Origin: Eutreptiella sp. 'Long Island Sound 2002'
Taxonomy: Eukaryota > Euglenozoa > Euglenophyceae > Eutreptiales > Eutreptiaceae
NCBI GenBank assembly: GCA_964036045.1
Contig: OZ038398.1
Span: 26,604,109-26,668,108 of the forward strand
Length of the DNA: 64,000 nt
Direction: 5' to 3'
Part shown: piece by piece, positions 1 to 11,700 of the stretch
How positions within the stretch are numbered: the stretch's first letter is position 1
Layout: each line of letters opens with the position of its first letter
The notes under the pieces: model-generated
The model's database searches: none
Told to the model about the DNA's origin: nothing
The model's input: the letters and a program-made list of their open reading frames with translations, nothing else
Made by a program: the position numbers and the translations under genes

Positions 1-456
1 TTCTGGTGCTTTCGGGGGCCTTTTGGGGGCGGTTCGCGGACGTATTTTGGACTTAGAGGGCCCTAGAGGGCCCTTCGGCACAGGGAAGTCGAGCTGCATG
101 TGTGGAGTAGCCACGATTTCCCTTCATTTGGCGGTTTTCATCACGTTCTAAGGCGGTTTTGGGCAACAAAAGGCTGATTTTGGCCCTAAATTGCAGATTT
201 TGAAATGGAGGTCCGGCACTTGCGACGCCCGTTCCCGGCTGCCACCGTTGATTTTTCGGCTCATACTTTGTGTGGTTGTCCCTCATACCCGTAGGTACCA
301 TCCACCAAAATTTTGGCCGAATCCAAAGCACCACGACTGAGCTATGAATTTTCCCCATTTCGCACGTGCTTGCTGCTTGCTTGCTTAAACCTAGTGGGTC
401 CACCCTAGACACTAAAGAGGGTTATAAAACCAAGACTGGTTCCACCAGCTCGGTGA

Positions 457-503
457 CCCTAGCCCTAACCCTAGCCCTAGCTCTCACCCTAGGCTAGGGT
501 TAG
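457..503. repeat. Interstitial telomere-like repeat patch
   Basis: Several CCCTAA/CCCTAG units in a row are followed by the inverted motif GGCTAGGGTTAG. A further GGTTAGGGTTAGG lies at 627-638. The units resemble TTAGGG-type telomere repeats, but only three to four degenerate copies are present, so this is an internal relic or chance, not a chromosome end. Confidence 0.4.
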
Positions 504-1477
504 AGTGAGTGTGGGGGTCCAAAATGGAGAGCAATGATGTGGCAGAAGCAGCCATGAACAAAATTTGGGGGATCTTGTTCAGCCCAATCAACATGGCTGG
601 CATGGCCAAACTAGCTGGCCGCAAAGGTTAGGGTTAGGTCTATGGTGATGTTATGGTTGGAGGGAGGGCAAGGGGAGGTAAGGGGAGCCTGTGCCCCCCT
701 CCCCCCCCCCAACACCCCAAATCGCCCCATCTGGAACCCCCCCACCACCACTCCAAATTGCCCCACCTGGAACCCCCCGTGACCCTCCCGGAGCCCCCCC
801 CACCCCCCCCATTCGCCCCTCCCTGAACCCCCCCTCCAATCCTGCCCCCCTCCCCACCCAAAAAGGGGCCTCCGGCCAACAGTTAGTTGGGGGGTAGTTG
901 GCGTCCAAAACCCAGCCCCCCCCCCCCCCCCCCCGGGGTGTTGCGAACAATGAACAGATACCAATTGTACAATTGTGTCCTTATGCCCTCCCGAAATTCC
1001 TTGGAATGACATGTTCCGGCACCCAAAATGGGTTCAAATATATTTAGCAAAAGTGCATCATGGGCTGCCCATGGAGTCATGACAAGTATTTTCAGCCCAC
1101 TTTCTATTTCTGTTGACACTTATGCTCATGGGTTTGTCATGTTGCATCCATTACATTATGGGGGAGGGGGGGGGACCTAATTAGGAGATTGGATTAAAAT
1201 TTTGAAAAACAGACAGATAGACAGTGCAGGCCAAAAAGGGGGGGGGGGGGTGCGGCACTGCGCACGACAAAACTAACCCCCCTTGAACAATGCCAATTTC
1301 CTGGCCCAAGCTGTTACCAGGTCCAACGCATTATTGACATAATCTGCCTCCAAAACAGCAGCACAATAGCCCAGAGAAAGGAAGTCAGTATCCTTTATGG
1401 CCCGTGCTGGGCGGTAATCACCACTGGATGCGAACAGGTTGCACCAGGCAGTTTGGGGACATTGTTGAGTTGGGAGC

Positions 1478-1590
1478 AGGCATCGTTTATCAGAGGGGTG
1501 GGGGTATTTTGGACAAGAACCACCCACCCGACTTTGGACCCACCCACCCGACTTTGGACCCACCCAGACCCCCCCCCCCCTCTTATAAAT
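1478..1590 (+). repeat. Short inverted-terminal-repeat element, copy 1
   Basis: The copy begins with CAGGCATCGTTTAT followed by AGAGGGGTGGGGG and ends with a C run then CTCTTATAAA. Its interior holds two direct copies of ACCCACCCGACTTTGG. The left end is the reverse complement of the right end of the copy at 1950-2061. Size and palindromic ends suggest a MITE-like non-autonomous element. No target duplication was established. Confidence 0.45.
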
Positions 1591-1949
1591 CTGTGGGGAG
1601 CATTTTTTGTGAACCAAATTGAAGCCAAGGCGCTCTCCCAGGTTAGGCAACCCCAAAGGGTGACACACCAAAAACTTTACAATCCCAGAGTTTGAACGAG
1701 GGAACACTGGGACTGCAGTCATGTACCTTGGCAACTGGGCCACGAACCAGCTCTGATAGTTTTGTGCAACAAAACGTCCACAGGTTTAAGATGTTATCAA
1801 AAAAAAGGTCCGCCATCTGAAAAATTGCCACCTGCACACCTGCCACCTGCAAAACGACAAAGCAGAAAAGGGCACCAGCAAACAGCCAGACAAGGCTCCT
1901 GTGACCAAAGGAAGAAGGTGTGGCAGGGGCCCAACCCTGGAAACCCTCG

Positions 1950-2061
1950 GAATTATAAGAGGGGTGGGGGTCCCGAGCTTTAGACCCACTCATCCGGCTG
2001 AAGACCCACCCACCCAGACCCCCCCCCTTGCAAAATAGCTCTTATAAACGATGCCTGGTTG
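1950..2061 (-). repeat. Short inverted-terminal-repeat element, copy 2 (opposite orientation)
   Basis: It starts AATTATAAGAGGGGTGGGGG and ends CTCTTATAAACGATGCCTG, the reverse complement of the start of the copy at 1478. It shares the ACCCACCCACCCAGACC C-rich interior. The two copies lie 360 bp apart in opposite orientation. Confidence 0.45.
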
Positions 2062-2499
2062 GGAGGATCCGCTCTGCACATGCAGTATGCAGACTTGCAG
2101 TATTTTTGCATGGTAGGATGAGGCATTCAAAAAACACCAAAAAAAAATACGTGGGGCACAATTTGATGCACATTTCAGAACTTTTGGGACACACTGTGTG
2201 TCTTCTGCTGCACACAAACAATGGGACACATCATGGCACACATCAAATACCAACACACAGCGGCGCAGCCGCCAACACTTAAGCTGGAGGAATTCTTCAC
2301 TATGCCGTAGGGTTTCCAAATCTGCAAAATGGAATGAAGCCCTCCCAAATGCACAGTGTGTTAGCGCACCATTCTGTTGTTGCGGCATGGTGTTGTGATT
2401 CCCGCTGCTGGTATTGTTAGCACTTTAGAACACCGCAACTGCTGGGCAAATGCGTGGCAGCAGCCTGCAAATCACCCATCAGCACAATCTGCCCCACAC

Positions 2500-2735
2500 C
2501 TGAGGGCGTATGGTTTTGTGGACGCCTCATTGATGTCCAACTGGTATTTGTGGGCCTGCGCCTTGAGCTGCGAAGTCAAGAGGGGCATGAGCTGTTGCAA
2601 ATGGTTGAGAAGGATTGCTTCGCGGCATGGCTTGATGAGTCCAGACATGGCACAGAAGGAGTGCATCGCTGTATCAGGGTCCTTGGCATTGAGGTTCAAA
2701 TCCTTGAGGAGGGGCAAGTGCCGGCTGAAGAACTT
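2500..2735 (-). CDS. MMS19: MMS19 exon 16 (last one recognised)
   Basis: Acceptor TTTCAG, donor GTGTGGG after YALR. It encodes KFFSRHLPLLKDLN, LLNHLQQLMPLLTSQL and more, matching human RFFTDNVPALVQGF and VLLPELPTLLSLLLEAL. It ends in phase 2; the following C-terminal exon was not found. Confidence 0.9.
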
Positions 2736-5700
2736 CTGAAAGAGCATAGAAGCAGCGGGCCACCCTTGTTCTCCTGGTGCACATCCTCTTGACAATCCCC
2801 CTACCCACCCAGCTCCCCACCCAATACCCCATCGCCCCCACCCCATCGCATTTTGTTGTTTTTATTCGTTTTGTTTGAGATTACCGCAGTTCTCTTCCCG
2901 TGGGTTTGCAGCAAGCCACAAGCTCCCCTCCGCCTGGGTCACGAAGAAATCCTCGGGCACAAGTGGCCATCACTAATCATGATTCGATGAAGCAAACAAA
3001 GCACAACTCAATTCATCAATGCAGTACGCTCGCTCGACTTTCAATCATCGTCATGTATCAATCATCGTGAATTGGCAGCAGCTTCGCCTCACCTGTTGTT
3101 GATTTTGCCAATAGTTATGAACGATGAGCAGTCGTGAATACATTTTTTTCCCCTTCCATGCTCAGAATGGTCCTTGTGTCTGATTTTGACAGAATGGAAA
3201 TGGTCAGAACTGGCTGTAGTCCAGGATGACCAGCACGCGTGCACCCACCCATGTAGGTGCACATGCAGTTGCGCAACAATGCAAAATTAAATCACAGATG
3301 GCCTCACGAAAAAGCCATGGTTGGCAACCAATTTGCACCCAATAGTTCTGTCAGGTGGTTGGGGCTAAGACTGGGGGGAAGGGGGAACGAAAGCGCAACC
3401 AAGCACAGTCACCAAAGCGCTTCAGGCGAGGCTTGCTTGTATAAGAGAATTTTATGCTACTTGTAAATAGTCGGACAACAATCATGCGAACACAAGCAGA
3501 TCCATCCAATCCCATCCCAATCCACAAAATTTGGAATAGCACTTTTGCGGGGAGCAGGAAATCGAATCTTGAATCTGATTGGTTTGGTTCTGACAACACT
3601 GTAAACACAGATTAGTGCCAGGACAATTTCCGCCTATGACTTTGCCAACAACAAAAGTGGTCGACATCCCGGTCTGTTGCAACCATTCTGGTGCATTTCT
3701 GTAAATTTGTTCACTGGAACACCCCTTGACCATCGAAAATAATCCCCAAAATGCAGTGTTCATTCTGAATCATGGAGCAAAATTCAAAAGCAAATCATTT
3801 TGCCTAGTTTGCTGCCCATTTCAAGCCATCAGATGCGTTCAGCATTGATATGGGATTGGTGACAGCAAACACAGGCTCCACCCTACAAAAGTAACGCGGC
3901 CCCTGAGGCTTATGCTGAGTGCTGAAATTTGATTATTATCATTACTATCTATTGCTAGACATGGACGCCATGTAAACTCCTCCTGTCCTCCCCCCTCCTC
4001 CTCCCTCTCCTCACCTTTAAATGAAGGCACTTCTGCCCTTTCCATGGGCACAAAGGGCTCAAAACGGGCTCAAATGGGTCCAAACCACCACACACAACAT
4101 GGCCTACATAACTTACATAGCCTATGCAACTTACCTCTCCTATGCAAAATGTGTGTAGGGTCCAAACCACCACACACAACATTGAATACCTCACTTACTT
4201 CTCTTCAGTACACTGTGTGCGGGTGCAAACCACCACACATCCTGAAGTACCAAATGCCCCAGTATGCGGCTACATTGTGAAATATGGCACCACAATGGCT
4301 CATTTGCATTCATTGTGGAGAATGAACAGCTGTATTTGGAAGCAGCAGCTTTGCACAACGATTTCCGTCCTGAATTTGCAGCTTGGAACACACCCTAAAA
4401 ATGGCTCTTTTTCACCAATTAAATAGCGCTAGCATTTACGAACTGCTCAAAATATGGCTTGTTAATGGCTCATTTGCATTGCAATTATGTTCCATTCATT
4501 GTGGAAAAAAAAAATGGCAGCAGCAGCTTGGCACAACAGCCTCTGACCTGAATTTGCAGGATAAAATGGCCACAAATAGGCTGAAAATTGCTGTTTTTGG
4601 GCATGAAAACGCCCACAGCACGGTGCCACAGCTTGCAATATGGGTCAACAATGGCTCATTGGTATCCCATTGATGTCCCATTTATTGTGGAAGAAACAAG
4701 GATTCCGTTTGCAGACGCCAGCTCGGCATAGCAGCTTCAATTCTGAATTCTCAGGACGAAATGGCCAAAAACTGGCTGAAAAGGGCCATTTTTGACTCCT
4801 GTTTTGGCCACCAAGAGCCACCAGTGGCTTGTCGCCGGACACCAAGTTGGAAAAAATGCCACTTGATATGCCTATCAAAATGCAAAAACAATGGTTCGGT
4901 TTTGACTCAGTATGTCGGAAAAAAATTTTTACTGGGGCTTGCTTGCTTGCTTGCTTGCTTATTGCACAGCAATTATTAATTTGTCAGGAGGACTTCAATT
5001 ACAAAACACAGCGTTGAGAGCTGCATTTGGCAACAGAGCACAGCACAACACTATGACACGCACACAAGCAATCCTATACACAAAGATCCAATCAGAGTGC
5101 ACAGTCTTTTGTATCTTTCTGGTTTGAACTTTTTAGGTTTGAATTGTAGAAGATGTCCCTTCATGTCGTCACCTGTGCTGGTGTGTCATTAGGAAGTGGG
5201 CTGCCATGGTGCAGCACCCGTGAATCCTCCATGCTTGCATTTCCATTTTCTATTTGGCTTCACATCATCTCGTTTCAGGGTTCTGCAGTCTCCTTTGTGC
5301 GTCTCGGAACGGCAAAGCAGGACAGGACGCCCCAAAGTGGTACAGCACCACTACGGAGGCAAGCATGGAGGCTTTGCAGAGGCCCCGCCAGCCGGGGTCC
5401 CTTTTGCAAAGAGTTGTCCCTTCTGTGCTGCCCCGGTCACCTTGTGGGTCTGTCAGATCCCCGGTGCGGGGGACAAGATGGCTAAGGCAAATAGTGGCAA
5501 AATTGAAAAGGGCTCCAGCGGGGGCACACCTGGTCCCAAAGGAACTTAACGGCACTGTGCAATTCCTTGGAGAGCGCATCTGGCGCAGGGGCCAACACAG
5601 TCTCAAAGGCTTCACTGGCGGCCCTTCGTAACACTTCACTCTCATCGCCGCTTGCAATCACTTTCAACACCAGATCTGCAATGCAATCTGACTCTTTGTT

Positions 5701-8700
5701 GGCCATTCTGTGCAGGCGTTAAAGTAGGAGGGAGGGGAATGGAAGCCTCCTTGTGCTAGAAACACTTCAATGGTGAGGCTACCACAGGCTTGTGCTCAAA
5801 TGGGTGGGAGACTGGAGGGGGCCGTCAAAGCTTAAGACAAAGTGGTCACTGGCAGCCGAATCCTGGCACTTGCCAAATGGTTGGACAGTCTTTTTGGGCA
5901 GCTGGAAGTAGTTGCAGGAGAATAGGGACGCAGAGGGGGGGGGGGGGGGCATAAAGGTGGTGGGTTTTCCAAAACGTCGGTCGGTCTTGTCAGATGTACG
6001 CACTGGTGTGAGTTTTCAGGAAACCACCTCGAAGAGAGGTAGCTAATTGATGGGCAGGCACAAGTGCTTACACCCGCGGTTTTGGGTGGGTATTTACGTA
6101 GCCTACCCCGTTGTATGAAATTGGATGTTCAACCCCTTCAAAAATCAGTAGAGACAAAATTAGCCCCAATATCCCTCAATGAATTTCCCCCTTTTTTTCG
6201 GACCCCTCAGCCTCCCCCCCCCCCTTAGCTGGGTGCCACATAGCAGGGCATGCTGCTCCGTTCCTACCATAACCTCAAGGTGCAATCACCCACTTTTTTG
6301 TAAACGTGCCTCCAGAAAACACCACATTTTTGTTTGAGGCTGGGCTGTCCCCTCAACGGCCGATGTTGAGGATTACATCACCACTTTCAAGGAGACCACG
6401 AAGGGGTCCCTTGTCCACAATGGCTGCTCCAAAGCATCATTCGGTGGAAGCGGTGGTCCCTACAGTACCCATCACCCCCGGAAGAACTGAAGCATGGTTC
6501 CACGGACATGATGCCCTGCCAAAAAGAATGGGATGATAGTCAAGGTAAAGCCGCTGTTCCCATTGATAGCGGAAGCGTCGGCTGCCCACTTCAGATCCAA
6601 AGCGGGCATTGGCAGTGCCAATGCTTGAGTACGGCCACCCCTATGCATTGATTCTTGCAAAAATGGCACTCAGTGGCCACTGTGGGGATGGACAAGGGTG
6701 GCCTGTTTACCTTCACAGAATCACAATGCAGGAGACCAACTCAATACTGTTGTGGTTGTGATGGAGACTTTGGTTTGGGCGGCACAACACCTTCTGTTGG
6801 TCATGCAAAGGCTGCAAACGTAACAGAAACACGAAAAATCAATATTCACCGCAGCTCAATACAGCCCAACACATTGAACTGATTCTCAGCCGCGAAAGAG
6901 ACCCCAACAAATGTGTTGTGCACTTGTTTTGCCTTGTGCATTTGTTTTGCGTTGAGCTTTCCCTTGCCATACACGAAATCAAACACACAAAGCATGTTTT
7001 GGCTGCCTATGTCAAGAGGCCAGTACTGGTTTTGGGGGGGTAAATACAAGGACACGCATGTCCTGAACAAAACAATGCAAGAAACAGAACGACGAACAAA
7101 AAATTGATAAACCATGTTAAGTGTATTGGAAACTCAGGGGACAGGTTGCATCCAGGCTACCCATGCAGAGTAAAGTAAACAGGCAGATGTGCGAGGATAC
7201 CTCATGGCAAGACCCTTCAGTGCCCATGTGAGGCCATGCATGCAGCTGACTTTCTGGTGTGCAGTTGCCGTGGCATCACCAAGCATTGGCACAATGCTTT
7301 GAGTAGTCTGAGGGCACAAGAAGAATGTGACAAATAGAACAACTTGTACTGTTGAGATGGTATTGTACTAGAACCAACCCCTGAGGACAACACATGGATG
7401 GGCCCGTACCCTTCACGTGCTTCCTTGCATGTGTCTTGCATGTCACATCGTGATGAATGATGATGCACCACCATGCTGGAAGACGCCTAATGCACCACAC
7501 TCTTTGTGTGCAGGGTGCATGGTGTGGGTTTCCAGAGATCCTTCAGTTCATGATGGAACTTCCGCCAAGTTTGAGCACAGGGGACCTGTACCAAGGCCAC
7601 TGTTTATTATCGCATGCACGTCATGATGCAAGAGCAGGGCATTGCGTGCCCTACCATCTGCCACTCGTCCGCCTTTTACTATCTTGTCCAATATGTGTTC
7701 AGCAAGGCTTGCAAGCCCGAGCAGAGATCCCAACCAGCACTGTCCACTAAAAAATATCTCCACGTTGGCATGCATAAAAATTTTTCGCCTGCTGAAAATC
7801 GCTCAGCAATAGACACAGCACATTACACAGTTACCATGCAAAGCAAATTCCATTTTGGTGTTTCCAAAACCCTGAGAAAAGCTAACAATCGTCCACAAAG
7901 CAGCAGACAGTCACAGCTGGCTAAGATGAGGGCACATGAGTGTCACGTGGGGGACGGGAACAAAAATTTTGCTCAGGTCAGGCAAGCACTGAACTGCAGA
8001 AATACTGAGCCGTGCTCTCCACCGATGGTTCCCAGAAATTCAACATGACTGAAATGCGCCTGCCATGTGCAAATGCGTGTGGGCCAGGCACACCTGCAAC
8101 TGATACCACTGCTGAAGAGTGTTTGTGTCCGGCACTTTGTTGAGCAGAATGGACATGCACTGGATGGCGGTCTCACGTGGGGAGTGTGCATTTCTGGAAA
8201 GAAAAAGGACAACGCCTGAGCATAGCCGCATGGGGTCCTGCTACTCTGTGAATGGAGGGACCCACAATGGGGCCGGAGGCTTCATTTGTTTGTCAGTTCG
8301 GGATGAACCGTCGGACTGCTTTGAATCCCTTCGCTATGCACACCCTTTTGGTAAACCAAGTGTCGGAAAACAGCTGACCCCAAGATTTACCAACCCACTG
8401 ACTCCTGCTGAATTCCTAGTCCCTCCTTCACCAATTTCTCACGGGTGAACAGACTCAAATGGTCACGTTGTGATTCTCTTTTTAGTAATGGAGACGTTGT
8501 GATTCTCTTTTTAGTAATGGAGACGTGGCGTTCCAGAGGTTGTTGGAGATGCCTGCAAGACCCGACCATCATCCCCCCGTGTGACATTCCGTCTGGCTGT
8601 TGCTCCTTTATGGGGCCCTGGACAGTCACCCGTTCTGCCCTTCGCATGTTGCGTCAGGTTGCTGCTTTCTGTCGGCCGCTGCGGCCGGTGCTCTTGCTGG

Positions 8701-11700
8701 TGTCGTTTCCGCGTTCGTGGAGCCCAGTAGTTGGTGTGTTGGGGCTGTGCTGAATGTGGCATGGTGTGCCGTTTGCGCGTCAGCGGCGCCCAATAATTGG
8801 CGCATTGAGGATGTGCTGGTTGTTGCCGGGGTCGTTTGACTGTTTTTGCTGCCCACGCGCCTCTGTCCACAGGCCGTCCGTAGCCTGCCTCGCTGTGTTT
8901 CTGTGTGCGAGGCCCAGGTGCCCTGTTCCTCCACGCGCTGCCCCGGCCGTCCACCATATGTCCTTTTCTCCCTCACGGCTGGTCTGCCCCTGATGGGCTC
9001 CCGCTCCTGTTGCGCAAACGGCCCATCTGGGCTGCGGGAGACACCCCCCCTGATGCCGGTGGAGCAGGGGTTGCCCTGGCACCCGGTAGCGACGGGGCTG
9101 GCTGGCCAGGCCATCCCCTTTGTTGTCGCTGCCTCCCATGCGCACGCTCTGCCATCCGCTCCATTCTGGTTCCCTGTTCCCGCTGTTCTGGTTGCCTCTC
9201 CTGCCTTGCTGTGCCCCTCCTCCTTGTCTGCTGTGCTCGCCCTTGTCCCTCCTGGTGTGTCTCCCGCGTTCTGTGTGTCTGTGTTGCTCCTCCCCCTGTC
9301 TGTTGGCGCTACTGGGTGCCCCTGTCACGCACCCCCTCCTGTCCCACCCGCCTGCCTCCCCGTACGAGGGTTTCACATCTCCGTACGATGTGGACTGTCC
9401 CGTGCACAGTTGGCTGGTCACGGCCCTGTTGCCAGCCCCGTCGCGGGCACCTCCCGGCGCGCGGGGCGCAGTTCCCGCCCTTGTGGAGTGAGTGCGTGGG
9501 CACCTTGTAGAGGGAGGGGGGGGGGGGGGTTGCGGATGGCTGGCTCGGCGTGCGTGTTTGAGGACTTCACTCCGGGCTGTCCACGCCTCGGAGCTAGGGA
9601 CTCATGTGAGTCCACCCCCTGGTTGGTCATGTGCAGTGACCACCAATGGTTTGGACGTTGTGTCTCGTAAGCGTGCCCAAGGCCCCTGCACTAGGCCCTG
9701 GTGACAGAACTTAGCTACTCGCGGGCAGTACATGCTTTAGGTCGCTGCCCAATGGACAACCGCGTAGCCGGCTGCCAACCCCCCGCAGGGGCGACCCCCT
9801 TACTTAGGTTTGGGTTGCCTTCTCCTCCCGGTGTGGTCGGGATGGTGATGGCTCCCGGGAGTGCATCAGGGAAGCATCCCTTCTATGTTGTGTGTAGGTG
9901 TGGCCTTGGTTGTTGCGTGTGTGGTGGGCGCCGTGTTGGCGTTGGGGCGTGGGGTCGTGGGCCCTTGGTGATGCTCCACGTGCGTGCCTTGTTTGTGGGC
10001 GGCGGTGGCTGTGTGTGGGTGAAGTGCCCGTGTGGTGGGTGCGGCCCCCGACCCGGGTGTTGGGTGTTGGGCTGGTGTTGGTGCTCGCGGCGGGTGGTGT
10101 GGCTGTCCGCCGCTGGGCGGGAAGAAAATTGCTTTGCGGGGGGGGGATGGCACGGAAGCCCATTTGCCCAACCCCCCCCTCCCCCTCCTTGGTCGCCGTG
10201 CCGGGAGGGGGATTTGGGCTGGGGCTGCCCAGCCTGCCGTGCCGGGGGGGGGGGGGTCCGACCCCAACATACATGGCTCAAAATGATCCCCACGTCACGC
10301 TGATCATTTTGACTACACATATGTGGGGGAAATTTTTTGAAAAAAAAAAATTTCCAGGCCAAAATTTGTGTTCCGGCGCCTTTGGTGGCAACAACCGTCC
10401 TTACACAAAACAAAGGGCCCGGCACGGAAGCCCATTTCTGGAACCCCCGCCCCCCCCTCCTTCGCCGGGCGCCCATGCCATCCCCCCCCCGCAAAGCAAT
10501 TTTCGGGCCGCCCTGTTGTTGCAGTACACTGCTTTGCTTTGCTCTGCTGTACTGTACTGCCCGACCATCATCCCCCCCCCCCCCCAGCGGGCACACAAGG
10601 CACGCAGGAAGCACCGAGCTGTTGGCTCTCCAGCAGGTCTTTCCACAAACAAAAACTGGCCTGTCCCATGCTGTTGGTAGATCAAAGTAGCCGAGGAGTC
10701 GTCAATTTGTTCTAGCCAATTGATTGCCATCCTCCCAAGCGCCAACCCTCAGCACCGGACCTACACCTTCCTGCAATGAATGCAAAAAATACCCTCTTCC
10801 CGAAAGGCGACTCACGCTCTCCAATCCCTGTCATCAATGCTGTCAGCCTGTTGACGGGGACGTCTCGCATGTGCATAGACCACACACCTGGAAGTGCCTG
10901 GCGCCGTGATGACCCGCATCAGGCACTGCACTACGTTCTCCATTGAGTTGTGCAGTGGGATGGCCTCCTTCTGGCACGCCGCCACAACGGTCTTGAGCAA
11001 CAGCAACTGGTTGGGCCGCACTGCATCCAGCTCCATTGCAGGCAGCGCCTCGTAATGGCTGTGGAGTGGAGAGGATGACACCAGGTCCCTCAACACACAA
11101 CAACACACAGGAGGGTGCTTGGGCCCTTAACTCCCCACCTACATGCGATTGAGAGTCCAGTGTCTGCGTGGGGGGGAGGAATACAGGGAGGGGCTCCAAT
11201 GCACTCCACAACATTATACTGCACCACACTACACTGCACCCCACACCACCCCTCCGGACCCCTTCCACCCCATCCCACCCCATCCCACCCCACCCACCCA
11301 ACCCCACTCCACTACACGATACTACACTACACAACACTACACGACACTACACTACACTGCACTGCACTGCACTGCACTGCACTGCACTGCACTACACTAC
11401 ACTACACTGCACTGCACTGCACTGCACTGCACTGCACACTGCACAGCACAGCACTACACTACACTGCACTGCACTGCACTACACTGCACTACACTGCACT
11501 GCACACTGCACACTGCACACTGCACACTGCACACTGCACTGCACTGCACTGCACTGCACTGCACTGCACTGCACACTGCACTGCACACTGCACTGCACTG
11601 CACCCTGCACACTGCACTGCACTGCACTACACTGCACTGCACTGCACACTGCACTGCACTGCACTGCACACTGCACTGCACACTGCACTGCACACTGCAT

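Larger units (their letters stand above)
1..2499. other. Non-coding left edge, beyond the last MMS19 exon found
   Basis: No exon is supported here. The stretch holds a short telomere-like patch, C or G runs of 9-17 bases (near 700, 917-933, 1141 and 1241) and two copies of a short inverted-repeat element. The MMS19 C-terminus (about 90 residues in the human protein) should follow the exon ending at 2500 but could not be recognised. It may lie here in diverged form or beyond the window edge. A minus-strand open stretch at 1273-1410 was considered and not accepted. Confidence 0.5.
2736..5529 (-). other. MMS19 intron 15, with two local repeat blocks
   Basis: No coding exon supported. Holds a C-rich stretch (2800-2850), the repeats at 4070-4240 and 4285-4800, and a GCTTGCTTGCTTGCTTGC run near 4937. 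Confidence 0.6.
8194..10887 (-). other. MMS19 intron 12, repeat-rich
   Basis: It contains a 29-bp tandem duplication, one copy of the ~350-bp dispersed repeat, a long C/T-rich tract (8930-9500), G runs near 9518, and two GC-run elements. A 274-codon open frame at 8846-9670 is best explained by composition, not by a gene. Confidence 0.6.

Noticed and set aside
1273-1410. Minus-strand segment considered as an MMS19 C-terminal exon
   Set aside because: No similarity to the conserved C-terminal motif and no phase match with the exon ending at 2500.
8846-9670. 274-codon plus-strand frame
   Set aside because: C/T-rich composition inside an intron, partly within repeat R1, with no domain and an antisense frame just as open.
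9883-10680. Overlapping 243- and 260-codon frames on both strands
   Set aside because: Proline- and glycine-rich translations of C/G runs and mini-elements.
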